A stretch of DNA of 64,000 nt, from positions 1 through 64,000 of the forward strand of contig JBBHKE010000901.1 in NCBI GenBank assembly GCA_037447655.1. Reading direction: 5' to 3'. This DNA comes from Zygnema cylindricum. Taxonomy: Eukaryota; Streptophyta; Zygnematophyceae; Zygnematales; Zygnemataceae. Positions within the stretch are counted from its first letter, which is position 1. Each line of letters opens with the position of its first letter. This document shows positions 9,300 to 20,959 of the stretch, one piece after another. Under the pieces are notes generated by a model. The model was given only the letters and a program-made list of their open reading frames with translations. It made no database searches and was not told where the DNA came from. A program made the translations under genes and the position numbers.

Positions 9300-11193
9300 G
9301 TCAAAAAATTCCGATGACTTTGAGCTTCCTAACTATCCAGGTTTTAGAGAAGATGACATTCTTGCAGGAACAAATCAGACCGAAAAGGACTCGGCTGTGG
9401 AAACTCTAGTGAAAACTCTACTCAAAGCGGAAGACGTGGTGGAAATTGATTCGGAATCAAGGGATATGGGAGAAGCCGAGTTTGTTCGAAAGAATCCACG
9501 AGAACCATCTATTCCGGCCTCAGATTTTGAGGGGGGGAGGAGAAGTAGCAAAATACTGCAAGAAAAACAGGTTAATAACAAGGTAAATAAACTATCTCAT
9601 CAAGATGAACCTCAAACTTATGGAGAGGCAATGACTTGTCCAGAAAGAAACCGGTGGAAGACAGCCATCAATGAGGAGATGGCTTCAATCATGGCAGCCG
9701 ATACTTGGGAGCTGGTGGACTGTCCACCTAACCGAAAACCAATCGGTTGTAAGTGGGTTTTCAAATTAAAACTGAACCTAGATAACACAATCGAGCGCTA
9801 CAAGGCCAGATTAGTGGCAAAGGGATTTACACAAAAGGAAGGAATTGACTACGAGGAAACCTTTGCCCCGGTGGTCAGATTTCCCTCCTTCCGCATACTT
9901 CTCAGTTTAGCAGCGGCGGAAGACATGGAAGAGCATCAGATGGACATCAAGACAGCCTTTTTGCATGGAGAATTGGAAGAGGAGATCTTCATGCGACAAC
10001 CCGAAGGTTTTGTGGAGGAAGGAGAGGAGAGTAAGGTATGCCGGCTGATTAAATCTCTATATGGTTTGAAACAAGCACCTCGACAATGGAATAAGAAGCT
10101 TGATGAGTTTCTTACCGGTCTAGGATATATTCGGATCAGCTCAGATCACTCAATCTATGTTTTCGAAGATGAGGAAGGTTTTATATTTATTGCAATTTAT
10201 GTTGATGATTTGCTTGTTTTAAGTAAATCAATGGAAAAAATTAACAATCTGAAAACCGATCTTAAGGGGAGATTTGAAATGAAGGATATGGGAGAAGCAA
10301 GATATATTTTGGGAATTCAAATAGAGAGAGACCGAAAAAGGATAATTATAAGGCTGACTTAAAAAGAAGCAATAGGGAACATGCTTGAAAAATTTCAAAT
10401 GGATAAAGCTAATAGTTGTACAACTCCAATGGAGTAGAAGAAGGGAAGTGAGGGGAGTGAGGAAGAAGGAGTCATAGTCTTAGACGAGGAATTATCTCCT
10501 ACTGAACAGAAGTTCATGCAGACTATTCCTTACAGGCAAGTAGTGGGAAGTCTAATCTATTTTATGAATTGTACCCGGCCGGATTTAGCTGCAGCTGTAG
10601 GAGTGTTGAGTAGAAGTCTAAATGCTCCCACTAAGAAGGATTGGGAGGCAGCTAAGAGAGTCCTTAGATATTTGGTAGGAACTAGGGATCTATGGTTGCA
10701 TTTGGGTGGGGAGAATACTGACATCACTACTTGGAGTGATGCCAGTTATGGTGATGCTCCGATGAAGAGATGCACTTCTGGATATGTATTATATGTGGGT
10801 GATGGGGCTTGCTGTTGGAGTAGCAAACATCAAAAGGTTATTTCTCAGTCCACCATGGAGGCTGAGTATATGGCCTCTTGCTCTGCTGTAAAAGAATTGA
10901 TGTGGGTCAAGTCTTTGCTTGGTGAGCTTGGTCACCTTAAGAGTGGTGTGCAGAAAGTATTTTGTGATAATCAGGCAACAATCGCTTTTTCTGCCAATAC
11001 TAAACATCATTTTAAAGCAAAACACATGGACATTAGACTCAGCTTTGTTAGAGAGAAAGTAGAAAACACAATAATCAGTTTAGAGTACAGACCAGATAGT
11101 GAGATGGTAGCAGATATGATGACCAAACCTTTGCCTTACCCCAAGTTAATTTTTTGCAAGGAGAAGTGTGGTCTGAAATTAAAGATTGACTAG
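9241..11193 (+). pseudogene. Copia-1 reverse transcriptase and RNase H
   Basis: This copies element RNA to DNA. From about 9680 it has the Copia RT start [20 protein letters not shown], then [39 protein letters not shown] and the catalytic YVDDLLV at 10198. RNase H follows with WSDASYGD near 10732, QSTMEAEYMA near 10848 and CDNQATIAF near 10960. One reading frame covers the whole section but has stops at 10360-10362 (TAA where QKE is expected) and near 10436 (TAG). The RT motifs are complete, so inactivation is by nonsense changes rather than catalytic loss. Confidence 0.9.
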
Positions 11194-11206
11194 AAAATAA
11201 GGGGAG

Positions 11207-12255
11207 TGTAGAAACTAATGGATTTAAGTATTTTCTAGGTCTGAAATGAAATAAAGAAGCCGAGGCAGTCTATCTCTAACTTCTCTCTCCAAACTCTCAA
11301 ACTTGTCGCTGTCATTGAGAAATTGGAGAGGAAGCTAGAGCCATGGCTACCTAGGCTATCCTGAGGTTTACGGGAAATTTATATTAGTTAGGGTTTTTTT
11401 ATTTAAAATGTATGTGCCGGCGACAGGAATTGATCCTTGTACCTATCGGCCAGCAGACAGGAAATAGCCGGTAGCCTTAGACGTTAAGTCTAGGATTAAT
11501 ATTACGTAGTATATAGTTTGATAATTATTTAAATATGTATACGTACGATAAATCATTTAACTGTAATAGATTACGGGATACATAGATCCGGTAATATATA
11601 AAGTACGGATTACGGTACGGACTAGAAATCAATACCTCGCATTTGTTTTGTAAGTGAAACAAATACCGCGCATGTATTTATTACGGCTACGATTAAATCC
11701 GAATTTAATCGGACGGCCGCAATTAGCGCCGAGATCACGGAGGAAGATTTCGGCGGTTTGTGGCCATCGCCACATTGGATGACGCGTGGCGAAATAACGT
11801 TGGATCGTGGAATCTCCGGAGATTATGACACCAAATCCGGATATGACATGTGTCGACATTTAGGCCATGTCGTACAATATCCGTACCTAAAGTACACCAG
11901 CAGCTATACTTTTGCGTACGGAACTCAATTCTGATTGGTTCCGTACATCAGTAGATAGAGTGTGTGAGAGAGATAGGACTTCGAAAAATTAGAAGATAGG
12001 ACCCTCTCTCCCAGAGAGCTTCTGTACAAAAGGTCAACTTTGACCCTCCATAACTTACTGCTCAGGGGAGCAAATTCAGAGATTCTTTTTGCTATCGACT
12101 CAGGGGAGTCTTGCCTTCACAGGGGTGCATGTGGTCAGGGTTTTTTTCTTCCGGGGTGGCAGTTATTTTTGCTGAAACACAAAGGGGTCAGGATTATCCT
12201 AGAGGCTTCTTGGAAGCTGTCTACTCTGAGGACTTATGGAGGTCTCAGAGTTTCA
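11207..12255 (+). repeat. Copia-1 3' LTR (complete, 1049 bp)
   Basis: It starts TGTAGAAACTAATGG directly after the polypurine tract and ends GAGTTTCA. It supplies the first 150 bp missing from the 5' copy, including GCCATGGCTACC near 11341. The antisense tRNA-like module is at 11413-11495 and the GTAC array at 11868-11919. The following sequence (ATATTCTGG) belongs to the non-LTR element. Confidence 0.9.
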
Positions 12256-12369
12256 ATATTCTGGCCAACTACCAATTTCCCCATACATCCCACATGGTTC
12301 CTTTTCCTCTCCCACGCTTTCACTTCCTCTCACCCTCCCAATTCCCATGACTTCTTTGACTTATTGATC

Positions 12370-15300
12370 ATGTCCGGAAGCCTTTCTTATTCCCTTCTCC
12401 CTTCCCCACCTCCAACCAAACCTCGTAAAGGTTCTGGGCGTTTGGAATGTCTTGGGTGTCACAACCTTTTTTCCGCTGGGGCCGGTTTTTCCCTTCATAC
12501 ACGGAGTTGTCGACATTCTATAACCCTAGGTGGTCCTTTGTTTATCACACCTCCTCAATCGTCGTCGACCACACTCCCGTCCGCCCCCACTGATGAGGAT
12601 TGGAATTTCGTTCGTGAGTTAGATGTTTTGGGGGCTTACGATTTGGGAGCCCCCCGCCCGCGATTGTACACCCGTATTCCTCTGGCCGTCAGGACAATAG
12701 TACAAGATGTCGTTCACCTCCCCATGTCCCACATTTCTTCAAACCCGACGGACATTGTTCCTTGGCACCTTCTTCTTATGTTCTCTCTCTGGGTGCTAGT
12801 CCTTCCAGGTCGTGGAGGGGGCAGTGGGGCTAGAGAAACTATGGCGCGTTATCGCCGATTCCTTCGTGGGGATTGGAAGGCCCTCCACGCCGAGTATGAG
12901 GATCGGGTATCGAGCACCTCTTTCATACCACGTCGGCCACCTAGGCCATCATATGTCCTTGCCTCTTATCGTCGAGCGATTCACTTAGGCCGTGTTGGTG
13001 AGCTTTCTCGAGCGGTTCGGGCCCTACAGCCATTCACACCTGCCCTTGTATCTTCTTCCACTATTGAGGTCCTTGAAACTCTCCACCCCCTTGCCTTTTC
13101 CCCTTTACCCCCTTTTATCCACGCTTTTGAGCCTTCTAAAAGTTTTACTTTGGATCGGGAGGTTTTCATTAAGGCTCTTAGCTCTTCTCCTCACCTTTCA
13201 GCAGGGGGCCCTTCGGGCACAATGTATGAGTTGTTTCGTGATGTTTTGCCTCCTGAATCGGGTGCCCGGGGGTTCGATGTTTTTTTTCGAGTATGTTCCC
13301 TTATTGCTAGTGGGGATGTTCCCCCTCGGGTTTGTGAACTTCTCACAGCGTCTCGCCTTGTGGCAGCCGCCAAACCTAATGGTGGGATCCGCCCTATCGC
13401 CGTGGGAGAGGTTTTATATAGATTGGTGGCTCGTGCGATATGTCTTCAGCTCCAACCAGCTTTCCATGATTATTTCTCTCCTCATCAGTTTGGAGTGGCC
13501 ACGAGAGGGGGTTGTGAGGCAGTGGTCCACGGGATTCGGGCTTTGTTGGATGTACATCCGGATTGGTTGGTCCTTCAGGTCGACGTTTCTAATGCCTTTA
13601 ATACGGTGGATCGGAACATGATTTTTATAGAGCTTATAGTGGCTCCATCTCCTATTGTCCAATTATTCCCCTTTGTGAGGGCTTTCTATTCTTTGACAAG
13701 CAACCTTTCCTTCCTGGCCGATGGTGATCTCATTCCTCTCTCCTCTGCTACTGGCACTCGCCAAGGTGACCCTCTCGGCGGACCTTTGTTCGCCCTCGCA
13801 CATTACCGGGCCCTTCATGCTTCCGCAACCGCCTTCCCTTGTTGCCTTTTCCCTTCAGTTGCAGATGATACGCACATTATTGGTCCCAGAGAACAAGTCG
13901 TGTTGGCATATGATTCCTTCAAGGAGCGTTAAGCCAAACTCAACCTTTTAGTCCAACCGTCTAAGTCTGTTATTTGGTCTCCTTAGGATATTCCACTTTT
14001 GTTTACTCCCCCTCTTGGTTTTCAAACCCCTTCTCCCTCCGATGGTATTTGTGTGCTTAGTTGTCCCCTTGGTTCAAATACCTTCGTGACCCAATTCTTT
14101 CATGATGCTTTACAAACGGATCTGGCCCAGGTGGAGGACCTTCCTCAACTTCCATATCCCTAAGTTGCTTTTGCTATGTTAACTAGGTGTTTTCCCCACC
14201 GCGCTTGCTACCTTACTCGTACTTCCCCTCCCACCTCGACATTTGTCTCCTCTCTCTCAGCTTTTGACGATCGCCTCATGGACGTCATCCACACTCTGTT
14301 AGGTCGGGGGGCATTTGATCGTGAGTCTGGGCCATCGGCCCGCATTCAGGCATCCCTCCCTGTCTCTACCGGGGGGTTGGGTCTATTATCCACTGCTCGT
14401 GTTGCTCCCGCTGCCTATTTGGGAAGTTGGTGTCTTATTGCCTCTACTCTTGTTTCCCGTTTCTTAGCTGGGGACACCCAAGTTCTAGCTACTGTTTTCC
14501 CTTGGGTTTCAGACGGTGTGTTAGCCTTCCAACGATCTCTATTGGACGCGTCACGTTCTCTCCCTCCCCATGCCCTAGTGGATGTGCCAATTTTCTCTAC
14601 CATTGTTACAAAATCTGTTGAGCGTGTCCAAAAATCGATTTCTGATCGCGTTGTCGCCAACATTAAATGCGACCTTCTCAAGGCGCTTCCCTTCGATTCT
14701 TCGCGTGCCCGTCTTCTCTCTTGTGGTGGACCTAGTTCGGGGTCTTGGCTTTTCGTCACACCTATTTTGTCCACTCTCCGATTTTCACCTACTCAATTCA
14801 CCACCGCCCTCCGATTTCGCCTTGGCCTCCCCCATCCTCCTTTACTTGGCTCTCTTGTTTGTGCATGTGGTCGTGTATTGGGGCCCGATGGTGTCCATCT
14901 GCTACGTTGCTCCCATGGGGGATATTTGATCCAGGCGCACGACACTATTCACGATACAGTGGCGACTTTCGCTTGAGAAGGGGGCTTTTCTGTGCGTCGA
15001 GGTGTTTCTCATATTATTCCCTCGCGTCGGATTGATGTTATTTTGCTTGATGGTGTCCGTCGCATCGTTGGCGATATTGTTCTGGCAAACCCTACTTCAG
15101 CTACAGTTGTTGGTCAGGCGGCTCGACATGTTAGGGTGGAAGCTCTTGATGCCGCTAAAGCGAAGGAGCGCGATTATGCCCATCGGGACCCTATGGATGA
15201 CTTTATTCCGATGGCGATCGAGAACTTTGGTTGTTTGGGTGTTGCACTGGACGAGTTTCTCCGTACTTTGTACTTTGTGCTCGACGTGCTTTCGAGCGTC

Positions 15301-15491
15301 GAGGACCTGGGAGCCCTCCTCCTTCAGTCCTTACTTCTTTTTTTCGTCAACGTTTATCGGTGGCTTTACAGCGAGTGCAGGCTTCTATTATCCTCCGATC
15401 GGCTGTTGTGGTTATGGATCGTCGACGTGTTCCGGAACTCCCTCAACGTGCTCCACCAGGCTGGGGGGACTTACGGGGTTGCTTTTCGTAG
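12370..15491 (+). pseudogene. Non-LTR ORF: zinc finger, RT, CCHC, restriction-like endonuclease
   Basis: Start chosen at ATG 12370 (MSGSLSYSLL); upstream sequence in this frame belongs to the Copia LTR. Near 12450 CLGCHNLF...HTRSCRH is a C2H2/C2HC finger. RT motifs are KPNGGIRPIAVGEV (about 13375), GCEAVVHGI, LQVDVSNAFNTVDR (about 13575), GTRQGDPLGGP (about 13753) and the active site VADDTH (about 13860). A CACG...H...C knuckle near 14863 and RRIDVILLDG...VGDIV near 15025-15090 give the endonuclease. The frame is constant from 12370 to about 15260, broken only by TAA 13930, TAG 13984, TAA 14161 and TGA 14974. A frameshift near 15260 then moves the C-terminus (CARRAFERRGPGSPPP) to another frame. 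Confidence 0.85.
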
Positions 15492-15744
15492 ATATTTAAT
15501 TTATTTGGGGTAGGGGTTGTTGCCTTAGTTTTGTGGGTTGACGTGCTTTTCATTTTGAGTTTGGGTGTTTATGTTTTCTTTGTTGATTCTTTCTTTTCTT
15601 TTCTCTTTTTTTGTTGTGTTCCCATCGCTCTATTTGTTTTTTTATTGTAGTTTTTCAGTTTTGGCCATGCCACCCCTTTTGTACCCCTTGACTCAGATGG
15701 GTTACCATCGTGCTTTTTAATTTATCCTGCTATTTTATTTTTAA
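15492..15744 (+). other. 3' UTR of the non-LTR element
   Basis: T-rich sequence after the endonuclease ORF, ending TTATTTTTAATAA where Gypsy LTR sequence resumes. There is no long poly(A) tail, as in several R2-like groups. The end point is set by comparison with the Gypsy-1 3' LTR. Confidence 0.6.
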
Positions 15745-16471
15745 TAATAGTAATTTGGTACCTATTATGGTTCGTTTCATATGATTTTTAGTACGAAACG
15801 TCATAATTCAAATTTGTAAGTTTCGTAGGTAGTTTCGCAAGTTAAATTCGCGACGCACGATCGTGCGAAGTCGCGTTTCGATTTGCGTGCACTTTTGCAC
15901 GTAAATGCTACGCAGTAAAAAGTAGTGTTTGATTGGTTAGTAAATGCTACGTAGTTAGTGGGAGATTTCGCACGCTTTTGCATTGGTCACTCCGAGTACT
16001 TGCTGATCAATGATTGGCCCAGGTAAAAGCCTGTTCAAACAGAGCTTTGACTCTGGCCTCGCTAGTCCAACGCGATGATGGATAAATAGTGAAGTGTAAG
16101 AGGAGAGTAGACAACTTTTCCTTTGGAAAAGTTTGTGGAAATTCCGACTGATCTTGGTCCTGAGGGATTAATACCAAATTGGACGAATGGCATTTTGCAT
16201 TGAAATCTCTTACTAACTAAATAGTGTTTTAGTAGTTAAGAGATATAATTATTAAGAGTGGAGGGTAGTGGAAAACACTTTATTAAGAAGAAATGAGCCA
16301 CGAGTGCAAGAGACCAAGCTAATGTTATGTGGACAAAAGCTTCTTCTATTTTAAAGTTTATCCTTATGTGAGTGTTGTCCAATGTGGATGTGTATTTTCC
16401 AATGTGTGGAATATGTGGTTGGGATTGTTTGTAGTAATGGGATTTTATGAGAGGTAAGAGATCCTGTTACA
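15745..16471 (+). repeat. Second part of the Gypsy-1 5' LTR
   Basis: It matches the 3' LTR from TAATAGT/TTTGGTACC to the GTTACA end. Conserved features are TAGTACGAAACGTC, repeated AAATGCTACGTAG words and a GGATAAATAGTGAAGTG segment. Together with 5627-5867 it reconstitutes a full-length LTR by position. Confidence 0.85.
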
Positions 16472-16473
16472 TA

Positions 16474-16490
16474 TGGTATCAAAGCTTTGG
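16474..16490 (+). promoter_or_regulatory. Gypsy-1 primer binding site
   Basis: TGGTATCAAAGCTTTGG starts two bases after the LTR end. TGGTATC is complementary to the 3' end of plant initiator tRNA-Met (consensus TGGTATCAGAGC). Gypsy-2 has TGGTATCGGAGC at the matching place. Here the standard tRNA 3' end is used, unlike the Copia elements of the window. Confidence 0.85.
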
Positions 16491-17248
16491 TTAGAAACCT
16501 GGAAGAAGTTTGCTCACCCGAAAATCGACTGCCGTGACCGGTGAGGGTGCTCTGACCAGTGTCGGTGAAACCACAATGTGAAGTGGTAAGGAATTGGAGG
16601 GAAACTAAGTGACCACACTGCCAGCGTCCGCTGGTTAGATGTGGGACGTGCTTAGGTCCTAAGGACTAAGGCGGGGTGGGCAGTGTAGCCACCACTGAAG
16701 CTCACTCCAGTTACCTAGAGGCCAAACAAACTTGCCTTCTCCTAGCAATGATTCATGTGGAGAGGGAGGGCTTGAAGCCATGAAGGGTGAGGATGTGAGG
16801 ATTAGAGAGTAAAAGATCCTGATGTAGTGGGAAATGGGAAATTTGCTAATGGAGGAGAAAGAAAGTGGAGTACTTTACTTCTTCAAGAGCAAAGGAGTCC
16901 AGAAATGACTCAAAAATTTTCAAACCCTAAATTGTTACCTTTGATTGATTTCAATTTTGCTGTTGCAAAATTTAGGGTTAAATCTTACCTTTGAGAGCTT
17001 TCAATTTTGCTGTTGCAAAATTTGTGGGGAAATTCTTACTTTCTGTTTTAATGTTGGGAAATTGAAAATTTGAATTTGTACTAACTTATTGTCAATGTCG
17101 TTTAATTTCTCAGATCTTGATCTTTTCAAAGGATTTGTTATGGAGAAGAAGTTTTGGATTGGAGCAATATAAGGACTTCAAATCTGCATCAACTTTTTTT
17201 GGGAAATTATACCCTATCTTTCATTTTGTTTGATTTAATTGTGTGATA
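16491..17248 (+). other. Gypsy-1 leader between primer site and gag
   Basis: About 760 bp with no convincing ORF. It is conserved in Gypsy-2 (29794-30557), so it probably holds packaging or translation signals. A direct repeat around 16915-17030 contains TTTCAATTTTGCTGTTGCAAAATTT twice in slightly different form (split here by wording; units near 16948 and 17007). Confidence 0.55.
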
Positions 17249-18586
17249 ATGGCAAATTTTGCATGGAAACGTGAAATGGAGAATGCTTTGAATGTGTTGA
17301 AGAAGCGGACTGTGATATTGGTAAAAAGATTTAATAATCATACTGCCGCTGTGGATGAAACCTTTTTCGAATTGAAAAGTGAATTGAAAGTTGTTAAAGA
17401 AAATGGAAATGTTTCAAATGAGAAATTAGATGAACTTATTTACATAATTCAGACCAAAAATGATATGAATGACCAAAAGGGTGAGAGTAGTAAAAGAAAT
17501 GCCATTTTTAGGGAGGATGATCATGATATAACCTAAGAAGATAAGGTATCTGAAACTGTCGATTAGTGAGGCACCATCGTTTGATGGTAAGAGGATTGAT
17601 GAGTTGGATGCTTGGATTTTTCATATGGAGTATTATTTGGAGTTTAGAAATTGCGATCGTGATGATTACACTTCTTTTAAAGTTAGCTGTCTGAAAGGCG
17701 ATGCTCAAATTTGGTATTATACTCAGAGAAGGTCTAAATTGATTCTTGATAATGCTGATTGGGAAACTTTTAAAACCGCGATCAAATCGCGTTTCTTGTC
17801 TGTCACTTTTAAATCCAGAATGGAAGAAAAGTGGTTGAACTGTAAGCAGACTGGATATGTGAAGGATTATATTGTGGAATTTGACTCATCTAGCATTCAT
17901 GTCATAGGTTTGACTGATGAAATGGCTAAATTGCATTTCTTGAACTATTTGAATCCTATACTGAAATACAGAACTAAAACATCAAAAATTTAATAATTTG
18001 AAGGAATTTCAAGATAAATTATTGGAATTAGATGATCAGTTAGGGTATAATCGGGAAACTAGATCATTCAGGGGAAATTTGAATGAAGTATCAGAGTGGG
18101 ATGAGGAGGAATTTGTTGAAGAGGGTCAGAATGCTGGTCTGGTGAATAGGCAAAATTTTCTTCAGGTTAAATCAAAAGGGTGGACATAGCGTTAATGCAG
18201 GAAACAAATTTAACAATAGAGGGGGATACATTAAAAGTCCTAAACAAAGCATTAATGTCCAGAAGCCTAACCTTACCATCCCCACATGAACTATTTGTGA
18301 AAAAAAGGGTCATAGAGCATTTGAGAGTTCACAATTGAAAAAAAATAACTGTTATAACTGTGGAGAGGATGGACATTTTAGTAGAGAGTGCATAAAACCC
18401 AAAAAGAAAGTCACTTGTTTCAAATGCGGAGGTCCAAATCATTACTCTAAAGAGTGTACAGATAAAGGTTCTCTCAAAACAGCCGAAGTAAATGAAGGTC
18501 TTCAAGAGGATATTGCATTATACCTAGTTGAGCAAGAAGCCCAGGAAGTGGGAAACGGAAAGGACTTACTGAAACTCCTCAGTTGA
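17249..18586 (+). pseudogene. Gypsy-1 gag
   Basis: Start chosen at ATG 17249 (MANFAWKREMENALNV), matched by MANTAWKREMENALNV in Gypsy-2. A coiled-coil-like N-terminus is followed by the retrotransposon gag domain (FDGKRIDELDAWIFHMEYYL near 17582; FKTAIKSRFLSV near 17767). Two zinc knuckles lie near 18350 and 18417 (CYNCGEDGHFSREC; CFKCGGPNHYSKEC). The gene is broken: an extra base near 17528 causes a stop at 17534, an indel near 17955 ends the second segment at 17993, and more changes lie around 18190-18330. Comparison with Gypsy-2, which has a different set of lesions, shows which indels are private. Confidence 0.85.
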
Positions 18587-18617
18587 GTCAACTGGATCCA
18601 AAGTTAAAAAGTTAAAC

Positions 18618-19556
18618 TTGGAGGGCAAATTAATGAATGGAAAAGTTAGGATAGCTAAATTTATTATGATTCTCACTACACTGCATAGTTTGAAGAATCC
18701 TTCTGACAAAATTCTCAACAACAGACCTATGTTAGGACAGTTAAGTAATGATGACACCAGCCACAGTTTGATTAGATTTGAGTCATTAGTAGAAGGAAAA
18801 CCGTTGAGAGTAATGGTTGATTCAGGTGCCACATATAACTTTATTTCACATAGATTTGTAGAGGAAAATAAAATTCCTACTGTGATAAGGGAAAAACCTT
18901 TACATGTTCAAGTGGCAAATGGTAATAAGTTGGCATTAGAGTTACAAATTGACATAATTGAAGTTGATATCCAGGGTCATAAAATGAGAGTTGTGTGTAA
19001 AATAATGAATTTGGGAAGTGAAGAACTAATTATGGGAAAGCCTTGGTTAACTGAACACAATCCTCAAATTAATTGGGAAATTAACACCTTCAAAGTGAAG
19101 TCTGAAAACGGTTGGAAGGTTTTGCAAGCATTATCTCCTAAGAAATTGCATAGGAATCATATAAATAACATAACCAGATTGGGAGTGGAAGGTTTGATAT
19201 CTGCTAAACAATTTAAAAAGCACTTAAAAGATAAAACAAATCATGCTTTCTTGTTATTAGTAACTGAGGCAGTTACTGATGAAAGGGGGGGGAAAAACAC
19301 TAACGTTGATGTCATCCCTAAATCAGACACCACAACAACTTTCGAAAAACAAAAATCTGATTTTGTAACTGACATTTATACATCAGATACTACTTTTAAA
19401 GATTTGATTTTTGAATTTATAGATGTTTTCCCAAGTAAATACCCTCAGGGAGGCCACCTTCCCGAGATGTGGAACATGTTTTTAACCTTGAACCTGGATG
19501 TAATCCTCTTGTCACAGGAATTTATAAGCATAGCTTCTTTGAGCAAGAAGAGTTAA
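18618..19556 (+). pseudogene. Gypsy-1 aspartic protease and RT N-terminus
   Basis: This cleaves the polyprotein. The active-site segment MVDSGATYNFISHRF is at about 18812, followed by GSEELIMGKPWLTEHNPQINWE near 19015, typical of plant Gypsy proteases. The frame continues 312 codons toward the RT leader (FIDVFPSKYPQG) and is lost near 19545, where EEL replaces the expected spacing (one extra codon-like shift compared with Gypsy-2 at about 32800). Confidence 0.85.
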
Positions 19557-20860
19557 AGAAACAGATCAAGGAGCTTCTGGAGAAAGGACATATTCAACCC
19601 AGCAAGTCACCGTACTGAACACCTGTTCTCTTCGTCAAAGAGAAGGACGAAACGTCGAGGATGTGTGTCGACTATCGTAGTTTGAACAAGATTACGGTGA
19701 ATTATAAGTATCCGTTACCTTTAATTTCTGATTTGATAGATCGTTTGAAAGACGCTAAATTATTTTCTTTGATTGATCTGCATAGTGGCTTTAATCAGAT
19801 GCCAATTATAACTGAAGATGTTGATAAAACTGCTTTTAGAACTAGAGTCGGTCATTTTGAATGGATAGTGATGCCATTTGGTTTGACGAATGCACCACCC
19901 ACTTATCAAAGATTAATGAACCAAACATTTTCTGATTATATAGATGAGTTTGTTCATGTGTTTATAGATGATATTTTAATTTATAGCGAATCTAAAGAAC
20001 AACATGTAATTCATCTAAGGATAGTGTTGTAAAGGTTAAGGGATAGAAAGTTATATGGAAAATTGTCAAAATCCAGCTTTCTTAAAAGTGAACAATTATT
20101 TTTGGGACATATAGTCGGTGGGGAAGGTGTTAAAACAGATCCATCGAAAATTAATGCAATACAAAATTGGAAGGAACCCACTAATGTCACAGAAGTTAGA
20201 TCATTTTTGGGATTGGCCACTTATTAGAGAAAATTATCAAAAACTTCAGTATGATCGCCGCACCATTGACGGATTTACTTCGGGAGAAGGAGACGTTTGT
20301 GTGGGGAGCTAATAAAGAGAGAGCTTTCGAGGAACTAAAAGGCAAGTTGACCTCTGCTCCTACACTGGTGTATTCGATCCTGCTAGGGAATTTGAAACTC
20401 TGATCACTACTGATGTATCTGATAAAGGTCTAGGTGCAGTCATGAGTCAAAAGGTCGGCAAACATTTTCATCCTATTTCTTTTGAGTCAAGGAAATTTAA
20501 TGATGTTGAAAAGAACTATCCAGCACAGGAAAAACAATTACTTGCAATTGTTCATGCATTGGTGAAATGGCGTTGTTATTTGCATAATAAAGAATTTACA
20601 GTTCACTGTGATAATAAGACACTCTCCTATCTACAAAAATTAAGTGATGCACAAATTATGACTGGCAGACAAGTTAGGTGGATGCAAAAATTAGCATATT
20701 TCAAATTAAATGTCAAACATATTCCTGGAAAGACAAATGTAGTCGCAGATCCTTTAAGTAGATGTTTTGAAATAAGTGTGATGGTTCGCGAAGAATTATT
20801 TTTAGATGATGTTAGAAATAGTTATGATAAAGATCCTTATTTTGCTGTGATTTGCAGGAA
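19553..20860 (+). pseudogene. Gypsy-1 reverse transcriptase and RNase H
   Basis: RT blocks are [14 protein letters not shown] (19661), [12 protein letters not shown] (about 19768), [17 protein letters not shown] (about 19870) and the catalytic [11 protein letters not shown] (about 19960). A stop replaces a Gln or Glu codon at 20030-20032, and a stop also precedes 19661 (TGA near 19616). RNase H resumes at about 20400 (TTDVSDKGLGAVMSQKVGKHFHP) and includes ALVKWRCYLHNKEFTVHCDNKTL and KHIPGKTNVVADPLSR near 20720. The Asp of the RNase H DASD motif is retained, but the neighbouring Ala is Val. Confidence 0.85.
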
Positions 20861-20959
20861 TATTTCAAGAGGGAATTCTGACCCATTGAATGAGAGGCAT
20901 GTCAAAAACTTTAGAATAGAAGAGGGTTTAGTGTATTTGCAAACGGAAGATAGGTTATG

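Larger units (their letters stand above)
5955..12255 (+). mobile_element. Copia-1 LTR retrotransposon
   Basis: The order is 5' LTR (5955-6853), primer site (6854), gag, protease, integrase, reverse transcriptase, RNase H, polypurine tract AAGGGGAG (about 11199-11206) and 3' LTR (11207-12255). Integrase before reverse transcriptase defines the Ty1/Copia class. The 5' LTR lacks the first 150 bp of the 3' LTR but matches the remaining 899 bp without net length change. The coding region has one frameshift and several in-frame stops, so the copy is inactive. The left target duplication is lost with the 5' LTR start. Confidence 0.9.
12256..15744 (+). mobile_element. R2-like (REL-endonuclease) non-LTR retrotransposon, main part
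   Basis: This is a single-ORF non-LTR element. A pyrimidine-rich leader is followed by an ORF with N-terminal zinc finger, reverse transcriptase, CCHC and a PD-(D/E)xK-type endonuclease, then a T-rich 3' UTR of about 250 bp ending near 15744. There are no LTRs. It sits in the Gypsy-1 5' LTR, whose second part resumes at 15745, and is itself interrupted upstream by Copia-1. Overall domain order fits R2, CRE, NeSL and Utopia-type elements; I cannot place it further without a tree. Confidence 0.8.

Noticed and set aside
12347-12369. ATG at 12347 as start of the non-LTR ORF
   Set aside because: It is in a different frame from the zinc finger and RT; ATG 12370 is in frame.
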